A DNA stretch of 64,000 bases. Source: Novosphingobium sp. ST904 (lineage in GTDB: Bacteria; Pseudomonadota; Alphaproteobacteria; Sphingomonadales; Sphingomonadaceae). The notes below the pieces were generated by a model, which saw only the letters and a list, made by a program, of their open reading frames with translations, was not told the origin of the DNA and ran no database searches. The position numbers were made by a program, and so were the translations under genes. The DNA lies in contig NZ_LGJH01000147.1 of NCBI RefSeq assembly GCF_001298105.1, positions 31,975-95,974 on the forward strand. Direction: 5' to 3'. Shown here one piece after another: positions 25,897 through 35,625 of this stretch (the stretch's first letter is position 1; the number at the start of each line of letters is the position of its first letter).

Positions 25897-26772
25897 ATGG
25901 CGTTTTCGGTTAACACCAATGCTGGCGCAATGGCGGCTCTGCAGAGCCTCAACTCGACCAACCGCGGCATGGAAACCACGCAGAGCCGCATCAACACCGG
26001 CCTGAACGTTGCTTCGACCAAGGATGACTCGGCGAAGTACACCGTGGCCCAGACCCTTCGCGGCGACCTCGGCAAGCTGAGCGCGGTTACCTCCTCGCTC
26101 AACAACGCCAAGAGCGTCACGGACGTTGCGGTTGCCGGTGCAGAGCAGATCTCCGACCTGCTCAACGAGATGAAGTCGAAGACCCTCGAGGCTTCGGACA
26201 CTGGTCTCGACGTCGAAAGCCGTACCGCGATCTCGAAGGACCTGGTTTCGCTGAAGAACCAGATCGGCACGATCATCGACGGTTCGGACTTCAACGGCAC
26301 CAACCTGCTGAAGGGCACTGCCGCAGCCACCGACGGCAACGTCAGCGCTCTCCAGTCGATCGCTTCGGGTGCAGCTACCCTGACGGTTGCGAACCAGGGC
26401 TTCACCACCAAGGCCGACACGGCCTTCGGTGCGTCCGGTACCGACACCGACATCACTGCCCTGAACGATGCCGACTCGGCAACCGGCGCTGCCGCAGCCA
26501 CCGCCCTTTCGACCAAGCTCGACACTTTCTTCGACGAAGTTAAGGACAGCCTGAGCGATCTGGGTGCAGCTTCGCGCCAGCTCGAAGGTCAGCAGACCTT
26601 CAACAGCAAGCTGACCGACGTGGTCACGACCGGCGTGGGCAACCTCGTCGACGCCGACCTCGCCAAGGAATCGGCGACCCTTCAGGCCCTTCAGGTCCAG
26701 CAGCAGCTGGGCGTGCAGGCTCTGTCGATCGCCAACCAGGCGCCGCAGACGATCCTGTCGCTCTTCCGTTAA
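25897..26772 (+). CDS. fliC: Flagellin FliC
   Basis: Filament subunit, 291 residues, a compact flagellin with a short variable middle (~150-210). N-terminal D0/D1: AFSVNTNAGAMAALQSLNST with TQSRINTGLNVASTKDDSAK. C-terminal D1/D0: DADLAKESATLQALQVQQQL with SIANQAPQTILSLFR. Ribosome site AGAAGGAAATG. Own transcription unit between two terminators. Base use is less GC-biased than its neighbours, as expected for a highly expressed gene. Only flagellin in the window. Confidence 0.97.
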   Translation: MAFSVNTNAGAMAALQSLNSTNRGMETTQSRINTGLNVASTKDDSAKYTVAQTLRGDLGKLSAVTSSLNNAKSVTDVAVAGAEQISDLLNEMKSKTLEASDTGLDVESRTAISKDLVSLKNQIGTIIDGSDFNGTNLLKGTAAATDGNVSALQSIASGAATLTVANQGFTTKADTAFGASGTDTDITALNDADSATGAAAATALSTKLDTFFDEVKDSLSDLGAASRQLEGQQTFNSKLTDVVTTGVGNLVDADLAKESATLQALQVQQQLGVQALSIANQAPQTILSLFR

Positions 26773-26818
26773 TCGGAGGATCGATGGTCTCCCGGTTCGC
26801 CGGGAGGCCAATCGTCAG

Positions 26819-26850
26819 GAAGGCCGGGATGGTTCACCATCCCGGCCTTC
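26819..26850 (+). terminator. Terminator after flagellin
   Basis: GAAGGCCGGGATGG TTCA CCATCCCGGCCTTC, a 14-bp perfect stem. A second hairpin (26786-26809, GGTCTCCCGG/CCGGGAGGCC) lies just before it, so this is a tandem structure. Confidence 0.88.
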
Positions 26851-27010
26851 TGTCGTTTCGGGGAGCATGAACCGGGGTGAGGTCGAAAGCGCAGGAGCCA
26901 GAATTCCTGAGATCGGCAAACACCATGGACAGGCAGCCGGGCGGACCCTGGAGATAGCCCGGAACCCGCAGTTTTCCGGGAATCCGGGACCAGCGATTCA
27001 CCCGCCGAAC

Positions 27011-27016
27011 TATAAT
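27011..27016 (+). promoter_or_regulatory. -10-like TATAAT upstream of MCP gene
   Basis: AACTATAATGATAATGG, consensus TATAAT 55 nt before the chosen ATG. It lacks the TCC of the other flagellar elements. Confidence 0.4.
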
Positions 27017-27070
27017 GATAATGGCGCGCCCATGGCGGGACCGACCCCCCAAGCAGGAACTGGAATACAA

Positions 27071-28949
27071 ATGCTTGATTTTCTGAACAATTGGCGGTTG
27101 CCCAAGAAGTTGTGGGCGGCCTTTTCGATCATCAACATCATCATTGCCGTGGTCGGCATCAACGGGTTCTTCGCAACCCGTGAACTCAATTCCATCGCGC
27201 AGCAGCATGTCGAGCGCGGTCTTGCAGGCATGTCCCGCCTCGCCGATCTCATCAGCGACGTGAAGGAACTGCGGATCGTCGTCTACAGCTACTACAACGC
27301 CAATTCCGCCGAGGACGCCGCCAAGCTGCGCGACCGCCTCAAGGAAGGCGAGGACAAGCTGATCGGCTCGGTGAACGCTTATGCCGAAGTGGCCGGAGAC
27401 GATTTCAAGGCCGACGTCGACCAGATGCGCGAACGCGCCGTGGCGCTCAACAAGATCAACGACCATATCTTCGAAACGCGCACCAAGGGTGATTTCGACG
27501 GTGCGATGGGCCTCATCAAGAACGAGGGCAAAGTCGCCTCGCACGACATGATCGCCCAGACCGAAGGCCTGATCGAGAAGTCGCGCCAGCGGTCCAAGAT
27601 TGCCGCCGAGGCAGGCGCGCACACCGCGGACGTGGCGATCTACCTTTCGGCCACTCTTGCCATTGTCGGCATGGGCCTGATCGTGTTCATCTGGCTGCTC
27701 ATCAACCGCACCGTCGCCGCGCCGATGAGCCGTATCGCGGATGTCACCACGACGCTGGCGGAAGGCGGGCGCGCCGATGTTCCCTATCGCGAGCGCCATG
27801 ACGAGATCGGCGAGATCGCCGCGCCGTCGAGCAGTTCCGCGCCGCCGCCGAGGCCCGCGCCGAGATCGACGCCAAGGCCGCCCGCGAACAGGAAGTCGTC
27901 ACCTCCACCCTGCGCGGCAGCCTCCAGGCGATCAGCGAGGGCGACCTCACCCAGACCATCTCCGCCGAGTTCCCCCCCGCTTACGGCGAACTCAAGAGCA
28001 ACTTCAACTCCGCCCTCGGCGCCCTGCGCGACCTCATCGGCGCCGTCGCCGAAAGCGCCGTCGCCATCCGCACCGGCTCGAGCGAGATCGCCCAGGCCTC
28101 CGAAGATCTCGCCCGCCGCACCGAGAGCAACGCCGCCAGCCTCGAAGAGACTTCGGCCGCGATCACCCAGATGGACGAGCGCCTGCGCGCCACCGCCGCC
28201 GCGCCGGACGCACCGTGCAGCGCGCCGACGGGGCGATGACCGTGGTCGGTTCCGGCCGCGACATCGCCGACGAGGCGGTGCAGGCCATGGGCCGCGTCAG
28301 CGAAAGCGCCAAGGGCATCGATTCGGTGATCGAGGGGCTCGACAAGATCGCCTTCCAGACCCGCGTCCTTGCCATGAACGCCGCCGTCGAGGCGGGCCGC
28401 GCAGGCGATGCCGGTCGCGGTTTCGCGGTCGTGGCCGATCTCGTCTCGGCGCTCGCCATGCGCTCGGAAGAGGAAGCCAAGCGCGCCCGCGAACAGCTCA
28501 CCGCGACCCAGACCGACATCGGCACCGCCGTGGAAGCGGTCCAGCGCGTGGACGGCGCCCTGCAGAACATCTCGGGCGACGTCACCGAAGTGCACTCGCT
28601 GCTGAGCAACATCGCCAGCGACAACCAGGCCCAGTCCTCGACGATCACCCAGATCAGCGCCACGATCGGCACGATGGACCAGGCCACCCAGCAGAACGCC
28701 GCGATGGTCGAGGAAACCTCGGCGGCGGCGCGCAACCTCAACAGCGAGGTCACCTCGCTGTCGGACCGCGCCGCGATGTTCCGCATCGGCAACGAACCGC
28801 AGGGCCTGCGCCCGGCGCTCCGCCCCGTGCCTGTCAGCAGCTCGGCCAGCATCCCAACCGGCATCCCGGCCAGCGCGCCGATCCAGACGATGGCCTCGCG
28901 AAAGCCGCTGAAAGCGCTCGCCACCGCCGATGACTGGATGGACTTCTAA
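27071..28949 (+). CDS. Methyl-accepting chemotaxis protein (two frameshifts)
   Basis: Chemoreceptor of ~626 residues once two single bases are added near 27820 (GCC followed by GCGCC, probably GCCCGC) and 28203. TM1 [20 protein letters not shown], a four-helix-bundle type ligand domain (~40-190), TM2 [24 protein letters not shown], then the signalling domain ([20 protein letters not shown]). The C-terminus ends DDWMDF, whose DWMDF resembles the CheR-tethering pentapeptide NWETF. The start at 27071 is chosen for its position before TM1; ATG 27032 is possible. Ligand unknown. Confidence 0.88.
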
Positions 28950-28969
28950 AAAGCCTGCCTGAAAACCGG

Positions 28970-28999
28970 AAAGCCGCCCCCGAAAGGGGCGGCTTTTTC
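28970..28999 (+). terminator. Terminator after MCP gene
   Basis: AAGCCGCCCC CGAAA GGGGCGGCTT followed by TTT, between convergent mcp and cobU. Confidence 0.88.
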
Positions 29000-29007
29000 C
29001 TTGCCGG

Positions 29008-29514
29008 CTACTTCAGCACCAGCGGCAGCCCCGCCGCGACCAGGACGGCATGATCCACGGTTGCCGCGACCTGCTGGTTGAGCCGCCCCGCCTCGTCACG
29101 AAAACGCCGGCCCAGCGAGGTCTCGGGGACGATCCCCATCCCGACCTCGTTCGCCACCAGCACCAGCGGCTTGGGACAGTCGGCGATAGCCCGGCACAGC
29201 GCATCGAACCGCGGCTGCACTGCCGCTTCCGCCAGCATGAGGTTCGACAGCCAGAGCGTCAGGCAATCGACCAGCACGGCGTCGGCTTCCCCTGCCGCCT
29301 TCAAGATCGCCTCGACAAGTTCCATCGGCGCCTCCAGCGTCGACCAGCGCGGACCGCGATCCTCGCGGTGCCGGGCGATCCGCGCCTCCATCTCGTCATC
29401 GAGCGCCTGCCCGGTAGCGATGTAGACCAGGCGGCCGGGAACCCCCTCGACCAGAGCCTGCCCGTGCCGGCTCTTGCCCGACCGCGCGCCCCCGAGAACG
29501 AATGTGCTGGTCAT
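29008..29514 (-). CDS. cobU: Adenosylcobinamide kinase/guanylyltransferase CobU
   Basis: 168 residues. P-loop at the N-terminus FVLGGARSGKSRHGQALVEG, the CobU signature; DAVLVDCLTLWLSNLMLAEA and LVLVANEVGMGIVPETSLGR are the other family motifs. Phosphorylates adenosylcobinamide and transfers GMP, activating it for lower-ligand attachment. Last of the nine-gene btuB operon; its ATG overlaps the TGA of cobQ (ATGA). Confidence 0.95.
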   Translation of the reverse strand: MTSTFVLGGARSGKSRHGQALVEGVPGRLVYIATGQALDDEMEARIARHREDRGPRWSTLEAPMELVEAILKAAGEADAVLVDCLTLWLSNLMLAEAAVQPRFDALCRAIADCPKPLVLVANEVGMGIVPETSLGRRFRDEAGRLNQQVAATVDHAVLVAAGLPLVLK

Positions 29515-30963
29515 GCGCGATACTCCGTAAGGGCCAGCAGGCCGTCGATATCGAGATGGCGCTCCATCCCGGCGGCCAGTTCGTCGAGCGCGGCATCGAC
29601 ACCGGCTCCATGATCGCGCCGGTCGCTTTTCGCGCCGAGGCGCGCAAGCAGTTCGGCGCGCAGATCGGTGGAGGCGAGCAAGCCGTGGCAGTACGTTCCC
29701 ATCACCATTCCGCTTGCATCGACAGCGCCGTCGGGCCGGTTGCCGCCCAGCATGGCGAAAGGTTCGGCCCGGTGTCGTTCAGTCACCCCCAGGTGCATTT
29801 CAAACCCGGTCAGCGGCTTGCCCAGCGCGGTGCCGGAAACCTCGCGCAGGGCCTTGCGATCCCCGAGCACGGTCGTCACGTCGAGCAGGCCCAGACCGGC
29901 GATCTCGCCCGCCGCCCCCTCGATACCGAGCGGATCGGCGATGCTGCGCCCCAGCATCTGGTAGCCCCCGCAGATCCCCAGGATCATGCCTCCGCGCCGG
30001 TGATGGGCAAGCACGTCGATGTCCCAGCCCTCGGCCCGCAGGAATGCCATGTCCGCCACGTCGCCTTGGAGCCCGGAATCACGATGAGCGCCGCTTCGGC
30101 CGGAATCGGCGTGCCGGGCGGGATCATCGCCACGTCCACGCCGGACTCCTGCCGAAGCGGTCGAGGTCGTCGAAATTGGCGATGCGCGGCAGGATCGGGC
30201 AGGCGACGAGCAGCTTGCCCCCGGCGCCGCCGAGCCCGCGTTCGAGCACCACGGCGTCCTCGCTCGGCAACCGGCCGACCGCGCCGGCCCAGGGCATGAC
30301 TCCGTAGCCGCGCCAGCCGGAAAGACGCTCGATCGCGGCGTATCCATCGGCGAACAGGGCCGGATCGCCGCGAAACTTGTTGATGAGGAAGCCCCGGATC
30401 TGTGCGGCATCGTCAGGCTCGATCACCGCCCGCGTGCCCGCCACGGCCGCGATCACCCCGCCCCGGTCGATATCGCCGACCAGCACCACCGGCACCCCGG
30501 CCTCACGCGCGAAGCCCATGTTGGCGATGTCCCCGGCGCGCAGGTTGATCTCCGCCGGAGAGCCCGCGCCTTCCACCACCACGAGATCGCAGCGCGCCTC
30601 AAGCCGGCGATAGCTTGCCATGACTTCGGGCAGCAGGGTCCGCCGCGCCTCCCGGAAATTGGCGCTGCCAAGCGTGCCGCGCACCTCGCCGTGGACGACC
30701 AGCTGCGAGGTCCGGTCCGCCTGCGGCTTCAGCAGGACCGGGTTCATGTCGACATGGAGCGGCGCCCGCGCGGCCAGGGCCTGAAGCGCCTGCGCCCGCC
30801 CGATCTCCCCGCCTTCCGGCGTGACGGCGGCATTGTTGGACATGTTCTGCGGCTTGAACGGCAGGACCTTGAGCCCGCGGTTGGCCAGCGCCCGACACAG
30901 CCCCGCCACCATGACCGACTTGCCCACGTCCGAGCCGGTTCCCTGCAACATCAAGCCAGCCAT
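29511..30963 (-). CDS. cobQ: Cobyric acid synthase CobQ (two frameshifts)
   Basis: Glutamine-dependent amidase of the corrin side chains, ~484 residues after two one-base corrections. N-terminal P-loop [60 protein letters not shown]. The glutaminase half contains [14 protein letters not shown] with the catalytic Cys. Breaks: near 30153 (DDLDRF continues as RQESGVDVA if a C is added) and near 30060 ([19 protein letters not shown] restored). Start ATG 30963, overlapping cobD by 13 nt. Confidence 0.93.
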
Positions 30964-31889
30964 GCCACTCCCAACGCGATAATTCCCAGCAAGGCGCAGG
31001 CCCTGCGATAAATGCCCAGCGCCCGGCGCAGATCGCGCGCGCCCGCTTCCCGGCCCTCCTCCCCGATCCAGGGCTTGGCCGCAAGCACACCGTCGTAGAT
31101 GATCGGCCCGGCGAGCCGCACGCCCAGCACGCCCGCCATCGCCGCCTCCGGCCACCCGGCATTGGGCGAGGCATGGCGTCCGTGATCGCGCGCCATGACC
31201 CGCCACCCGCCGCCACCGGCGAGGCAGATCAGCACCCCCGCAAGCCGCGCCGGAATCAGGTTCGCCGCATCGTCGATCCGGGCCGCCGCCCAGCCATAGG
31301 CACGCAGCGGCGGCTCGGGATGGCCGATCAGGCTGTCCGCCGTGTTGATCGCCTTGTAAGCCCAGCCCCCCGGCACACCGCCCAGCAGCAGCCAGAACAG
31401 CGGCGCGGCCACACCGTCGCAGAAACTCTCGGCAAGGCTCTCGATCGCGGCGCGAACCACGCCCGCCTCGTCGAGCCCTGCGGTATCGCGGCCGACGATC
31501 ATGCCGACCGCATGGCGGGCCTCGGCCAGATCCCCTGCCTCCAGCGCGGAGAGAACCGGGCGAACGTGATCGTCGAGACTGCGCGCCGCAAGTGCCGGCC
31601 ATGCGAGGATAGCCAGCAGCAGCCAGGCCCAGTCGCCCGCCATGCCGCGCACGATCCAGACGATGAACGCGGTGCCCGCCCATACCATGCCGATCAGGCC
31701 GAGCATCGCCGCAAGCCCGGCGATCCGGCGCGCCATGTCGGACCAGTCCGCCCGGTTCAGCTTCCGCTCGCAGCCGGTGATGACCCTTGCGAAAAGGCCC
31801 ACGGGATGACCGATCAGGCCGTAGAGCCGCCCCGGCCAGCCCAGCCCGCCTTCCAGCACCATGACCGCAAAGCCGACCGGCTCGATCAC
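30951..31889 (-). CDS. cobD: Adenosylcobinamide-phosphate synthase CobD (CbiB)
   Basis: 312-residue membrane protein attaching the aminopropanol arm to cobyric acid. Motifs: [20 protein letters not shown] near the N-terminus, [20 protein letters not shown] followed by [34 protein letters not shown], and [20 protein letters not shown], all typical of CbiB/CobD. About five hydrophobic segments. Overlaps cobC and cobQ. Confidence 0.93.
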   Translation of the reverse strand: MIEPVGFAVMVLEGGLGWPGRLYGLIGHPVGLFARVITGCERKLNRADWSDMARRIAGLAAMLGLIGMVWAGTAFIVWIVRGMAGDWAWLLLAILAWPALAARSLDDHVRPVLSALEAGDLAEARHAVGMIVGRDTAGLDEAGVVRAAIESLAESFCDGVAAPLFWLLLGGVPGGWAYKAINTADSLIGHPEPPLRAYGWAAARIDDAANLIPARLAGVLICLAGGGGWRVMARDHGRHASPNAGWPEAAMAGVLGVRLAGPIIYDGVLAAKPWIGEEGREAGARDLRRALGIYRRACALLGIIALGVAWLA

Positions 31890-32857
31890 GCCAGCGCCTC
31901 GCCAAGCCGGTCAAGCGCGGCGGGATCGGCGGGCACGCCCAGCCGCACCCAGTCGGGATGTTCCGCGAAGGGCCGCACGAGAATGCACGCACGGGCAAGC
32001 CGCTCGAACAGTGCCTTGCCCTCGCATCCCGTCACCAGCCGGAATAGCGGGCAGTCGCCCTCGGGCGAAAGGCCGTGACGGCGCAGCACCGTATCGAGCG
32101 CCGCGGCGCGGACCGGAAGCTGGCGCCGCGTCTCGGCAATCCACGCACTGTCGCCATAGGCCGCCTCGCCCAGCGCCAGCGCGGCCGAATGCACCGGCCA
32201 GCTACCCAGCATCTGGCGCAGCAGCATCATGAGCGCGGGCTGGCCGAGCACGAAGCCGAGCCGCAATCCCGCAAGCCCGAAGAACTTCCCGAACGAGCGC
32301 AGCACGATCATCCTGAAGCCGGGTGCCACCGCGCCGGCTACGCTGGCCTCGGGCTGACAATCCGCGAAAGCCTCGTCCACGATCAGGAATCCGCCCGCCT
32401 CGTGGATGTGCCTCGCCCATTCGATGACCGCTTCGGGCGCGCGCAGCACGCCGTCAGGGTTGTTCGGATTGGCCATGACGAAGACCTCCTGCCCCCGTGG
32501 CACTTCGCCGAATTGCGCCGGACGCGACGGGAAGAACGCCTCCTTGTGCGTGCGATAGGCCGGAACCAGCGCCCGGCCCGGCAGCGCCAGCGCCTTTCCG
32601 AGCAGGCGCAGCGCGGTTTCGCTGCCCGGCACCGCACAGCACAGGCCGGGCTCCACGCCGAAATGGCGGGCGGCGGCGGCTTCGAGGCGGGCCAGCGCAT
32701 CGGGATCGGGCAAGGCGGTCCAGTCTACCGGGGCCTGCGCGGGCCAGGGCAATGGATTGAGGCCCGTGGAAAGGTCCAGCCAGTCCTTCGGCGCGCCGCC
32801 GTAGAGTCTGGCGGCCTCGCTCACCCGGCCGCCGTGGAACATGAAGGCGCCGCTCAT
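31886..32857 (-). CDS. cobC: Threonine-phosphate decarboxylase-like aminotransferase CobC
   Basis: PLP fold-type I enzyme, 323 residues, giving the aminopropanol-phosphate arm of the nucleotide loop. [20 protein letters not shown] at the start, [55 protein letters not shown] and the PLP-lysine segment [23 protein letters not shown] at 32857 overlaps the stop of cobS (4 nt). Symbol follows the Pseudomonas usage. Confidence 0.92.
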   Translation of the reverse strand: MSGAFMFHGGRVSEAARLYGGAPKDWLDLSTGLNPLPWPAQAPVDWTALPDPDALARLEAAAARHFGVEPGLCCAVPGSETALRLLGKALALPGRALVPAYRTHKEAFFPSRPAQFGEVPRGQEVFVMANPNNPDGVLRAPEAVIEWARHIHEAGGFLIVDEAFADCQPEASVAGAVAPGFRMIVLRSFGKFFGLAGLRLGFVLGQPALMMLLRQMLGSWPVHSAALALGEAAYGDSAWIAETRRQLPVRAAALDTVLRRHGLSPEGDCPLFRLVTGCEGKALFERLARACILVRPFAEHPDWVRLGVPADPAALDRLGEALA

Positions 32858-33602
32858 CGCACCACCAGCAGTGCGAGGAGCAAGGCGGTTTCCACCAATT
32901 CGATCCCGGCCCCGTGCCCGTCCCCGGAAATGCCGCCGATCCGGCGTTTCAGCCACCAGCCCCACGCCGGAACCGCAAGGAACACCGCCAGCAGTGCGGG
33001 CGCGACCAGCAGCCCGGCGGCCAATGCCGCCACGCTCCAGCCGATGACATGCCCCCAGCCGACGGCGCTGCGAAACCGGCTGCCGAGCCCTTCGTGCAGC
33101 GGCGGCAGCGTGAGCGTCCACACCAGCGGTGCGATACGCGCAAGCGGCGGGACAAGCACCAGCGCCCACACCGCTCCGCCCACCTGCCCCGTCATCTGCC
33201 CCGCCATGTGCCCTGCCGCCAGCGCGTGAAGCAGGACCAGCTTGGCAAGCAGCTGGAGCACCACCGCAACCACCGCGAAGCTGCCGACATGAGGGTCCGC
33301 CATCACGGCGGACATGCGTGCCCGATCCTTGTGCGCCGCGCCCGCACCGTCGGCAACGTCGCCAAGGCGTCGAGATGGAGCGCGCCGGTTATCGCGGCCC
33401 AGCCGGCCAGGCCAAACAGCGCCGCCAGCCAGGCGTCGCCGGTGTACATGCCCAGCCGCCACGCCGCCGCCACCGCCGCGCCGACCGCCAGCCCCGCCAC
33501 CGGGAACCAGCGCATGGACCGCGCGAAATCACCGGCATCGGCCTGGACCGCCGGAAGCGGCAGCCGGGTCAGGAACTGGAGCGCGAGGACCAGCCCCCTC
33601 AT
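32854..33602 (-). CDS. cobS: Adenosylcobinamide-GDP ribazoletransferase CobS/CobV (frameshifted)
   Basis: Cobalamin synthase, membrane protein of ~249 residues after one added base near 33367. N-terminal part RGLVLALQFLTRLPLPAVQA ... GWAAITGALHLD and C-terminal part DGAGAAHKDRARMSAVMADP with HVGSFAVVAVVLQLLAKLVL join as LHLDGLGDVADG, the conserved metal-binding region of the family. Joins GDP-cobinamide to alpha-ribazole. Overlaps neighbours by 4 nt on both sides. Confidence 0.9.
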
Positions 33603-34180
33603 GCCGGCTTGCCGCTGTCGAGCGTGATGATCTGCGCGGCGGGCAGGTTCTCCCCCGGCCAGATGCGCAGGCTGACGAGCGCGCCATAGGGCAGTTCGAA
33701 TGCCCAGACCTGCCGATGGTCGAACCCGAACAGCACCGAAAGAGCCGCCCGCATGGCGCCGCCATGCGTGAGGATCAGGCTGGCGCCGTGGATCCCGGTC
33801 AGCGCCTCGCCGACGCGGGCACAAAGCTGCGACCAGCGCTCGCCGCCGGGCGGGGCATGGGTTTCCGGATCGTCCCAGAACTGCGCCTGCACCGCCGGAT
33901 CGAGCTGCTGGGGGGCAAGGCCGTCCCATTCGCCGAAATCGATCTCGCGCCAGCGCGGATCGCGTTCGTGCGGCAGGCGGCGGCTGACCGCGATCTGCGC
34001 GGCAGGAATGCTGGACCGGCGCAAGTCCGAAGAGATCACCCGATCGAACGTCAGCCCGCCCGAACGCGTGACGCAGCGCGCCACGCCCGCCGGGGTCGGC
34101 GCATCGTCGCGGTGGCCGAGCAGCAGGCCCGGCTCCTGCGGCGCCCCATGCCGCATCAGGTGGACGAGGATCCCGCTCAC
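33599..34180 (-). CDS. Alpha-ribazole phosphatase-like histidine phosphatase
   Basis: 193 residues of the phosphoglycerate-mutase superfamily. Catalytic RHG near the N-terminus (VHLMRHGAPQEPGLLLGHRD), Glu in WREIDFGEWDGLAP and the second His in LILTHGGAMRAALS. Between cobS and cobT it most likely removes phosphate from alpha-ribazole-5'-phosphate (the enterobacterial CobC role). GTG start overlaps the cobT stop (GTGA). Confidence 0.86.
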   Translation of the reverse strand: MSGILVHLMRHGAPQEPGLLLGHRDDAPTPAGVARCVTRSGGLTFDRVISSDLRRSSIPAAQIAVSRRLPHERDPRWREIDFGEWDGLAPQQLDPAVQAQFWDDPETHAPPGGERWSQLCARVGEALTGIHGASLILTHGGAMRAALSVLFGFDHRQVWAFELPYGALVSLRIWPGENLPAAQIITLDSGKPA

Positions 34181-35221
34181 GCCTGCGCCGTTTCCGCGTC
34201 CCTGCCCGCGTCCTTGCCCGCAACCGCCGCTTCGGCGAACGTCGCCATGCCATTGTGCGCGGCGAGCGCCAACGCACGATCTGCGCCGCCACCGCCGCGC
34301 CCGAGCCTTCGCCCAGCCTCATGCCCAGTTGAAGCAGCGGATCGAGGCCGAAACGATCGAGCAGGCGGGCATGGCCCGCCTCCGCCGAACAGTGCGCGGC
34401 AAGGCAGTGCGCCAGAAACGCGTCATTGTCGGCGAGCAGCGGCGCCATCGCCGCGCAAGTGATGAACCCGTCGAGCAGGACCGGCACCCGCAAGTGCCGC
34501 GCCGCCAGCACCGCGCCCGCCATGGCGGCGATCTCCCGTCCGCCGAGACGGCGCAGGGTCTCGAAGGCGGTGCCGCAATGCCGGCCGTGCAGCGAAAGCG
34601 CGGCCGCCACCGCCGCGGCCTTGCGCGCCAGCCCGTCATCGTCGAGCCCGGTGCCTCGCCCGATCCAGTCCGCCGCCTCGCCCCCGAAGACCTGCGCGGC
34701 GAGCGCGGCGGCAGGCGTGGTGTTGCCGATGCCCATCTCTCCCACGAACAGCAGTTCGGTATCCGCCGCTACCGCTGCCGCACCGGCGTTGAGCGCGGCC
34801 AGGCAATCCCCCTCGCTCATGGCGGGCATGCAGGTGATGTCGCCGGTCGGTCGGTCAAGATCGAGCGGCACCACCGCAAGTTCGGCCCCGCAGGCCGCGG
34901 TCAGCGCATTGATCGCCGCGCCTCCGGCTCGGAAGTTGGCGACCATCTGCACCGTCACTTCGGGCGGATAGGCGCTCACCCCGCGTGCGGCGACGCCGTG
35001 GTTGCCTGCGAAGATCACGGCGCGGATCAGATCGGCGCGCGGATGTTCGCGGCCCTGCCAGCCGGCCATGAACACCGCGATCTCCTCCAGCCGGCCGAGC
35101 GAGCCCAGCGGCTTGGTCAGTTCCGACTGCGCGCGCGGGCGGCCTCGGTAGCCGCCGCATCGGGCGCGGGAAGCCGGGCGAGTGACGCCGCGAAGGCGGC
35201 AGGATCGGCGAAACGGATCAT
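34177..35221 (-). CDS. cobT: Nicotinate-nucleotide-dimethylbenzimidazole phosphoribosyltransferase CobT (two frameshifts)
   Basis: Makes alpha-ribazole phosphate. ~348 residues after two one-base corrections: near 35130 (N-terminal IRFADPAAFAASLARLPAPD joined to QSELTKPLGSLGRLEEIAVF) and near 34272 (QIVR joined to LALAAHNGMATFAEAAVAGK). Core motifs AVIFAGNHGVAARGVSAYPP, FVGEMGIGNTTPAAALAAQV and PVLLDGFITCAAMAPLLADN, with catalytic Glu in GMRLGEGSGAAVA. ATG 35221 overlaps the stop of the DUF1636 gene. Confidence 0.92.
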
Positions 35222-35625
35222 GAGCAGATGAAACCTTCAGGCGGCGTGCGGGTGATGAAGTGGCCTTTCACGCCCTGCGGCCACTCCCGATAAGGCACCT
35301 GGCCTTCCTCGCTGGCAGCATGGCGCACGGCATATTCGAGGATCGCACGGGCAGCCTGCTCGTCCGGCGCGAAGTCACCCAGCACATAGCCGAGCTTGCC
35401 CGGCGCCCGGATCGCCACGGTGCAATGGCGCTGGCAGGCGAAGAGGCAGGGCATCTCGTGAACGGCAACGCCCTGCAGGTCGGGCTCCGCCGCCTGCACG
35501 TCGCGCATGGCCTCGGCCAGCAGCGCACCGCCGCGCTGGCCGTTTTCGTCATCGCGTGCCTCGGCGGAGTGACGGCATGTGCTGCACACCAGCACGGCGG
35601 GACCGGGTTCGACGGGGCGCAGCAT
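35218..35625 (-). CDS. DUF1636-family cysteine-rich protein of cobalamin operon
   Basis: 135 residues. Cysteines in VLVCSTCRHS (N-terminal CxxC) and in MPCLFACQRHCTVAI suggest a thioredoxin-like 2Fe-2S or metal-binding fold, as proposed for DUF1636. Family members commonly sit in cobalamin operons; the biochemical role is not known. Coupled with btuB upstream (TGATG) and cobT downstream (ATGA). Confidence 0.82.
   Translation of the reverse strand: MLRPVEPGPAVLVCSTCRHSAEARDDENGQRGGALLAEAMRDVQAAEPDLQGVAVHEMPCLFACQRHCTVAIRAPGKLGYVLGDFAPDEQAARAILEYAVRHAASEEGQVPYREWPQGVKGHFITRTPPEGFICS

Noticed and set aside
27820..28203. Programmed frameshifting or split chemoreceptor
   Set aside because: No slippery site or stimulatory structure is evident. 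The breaks match the one-base-loss pattern found throughout the window.
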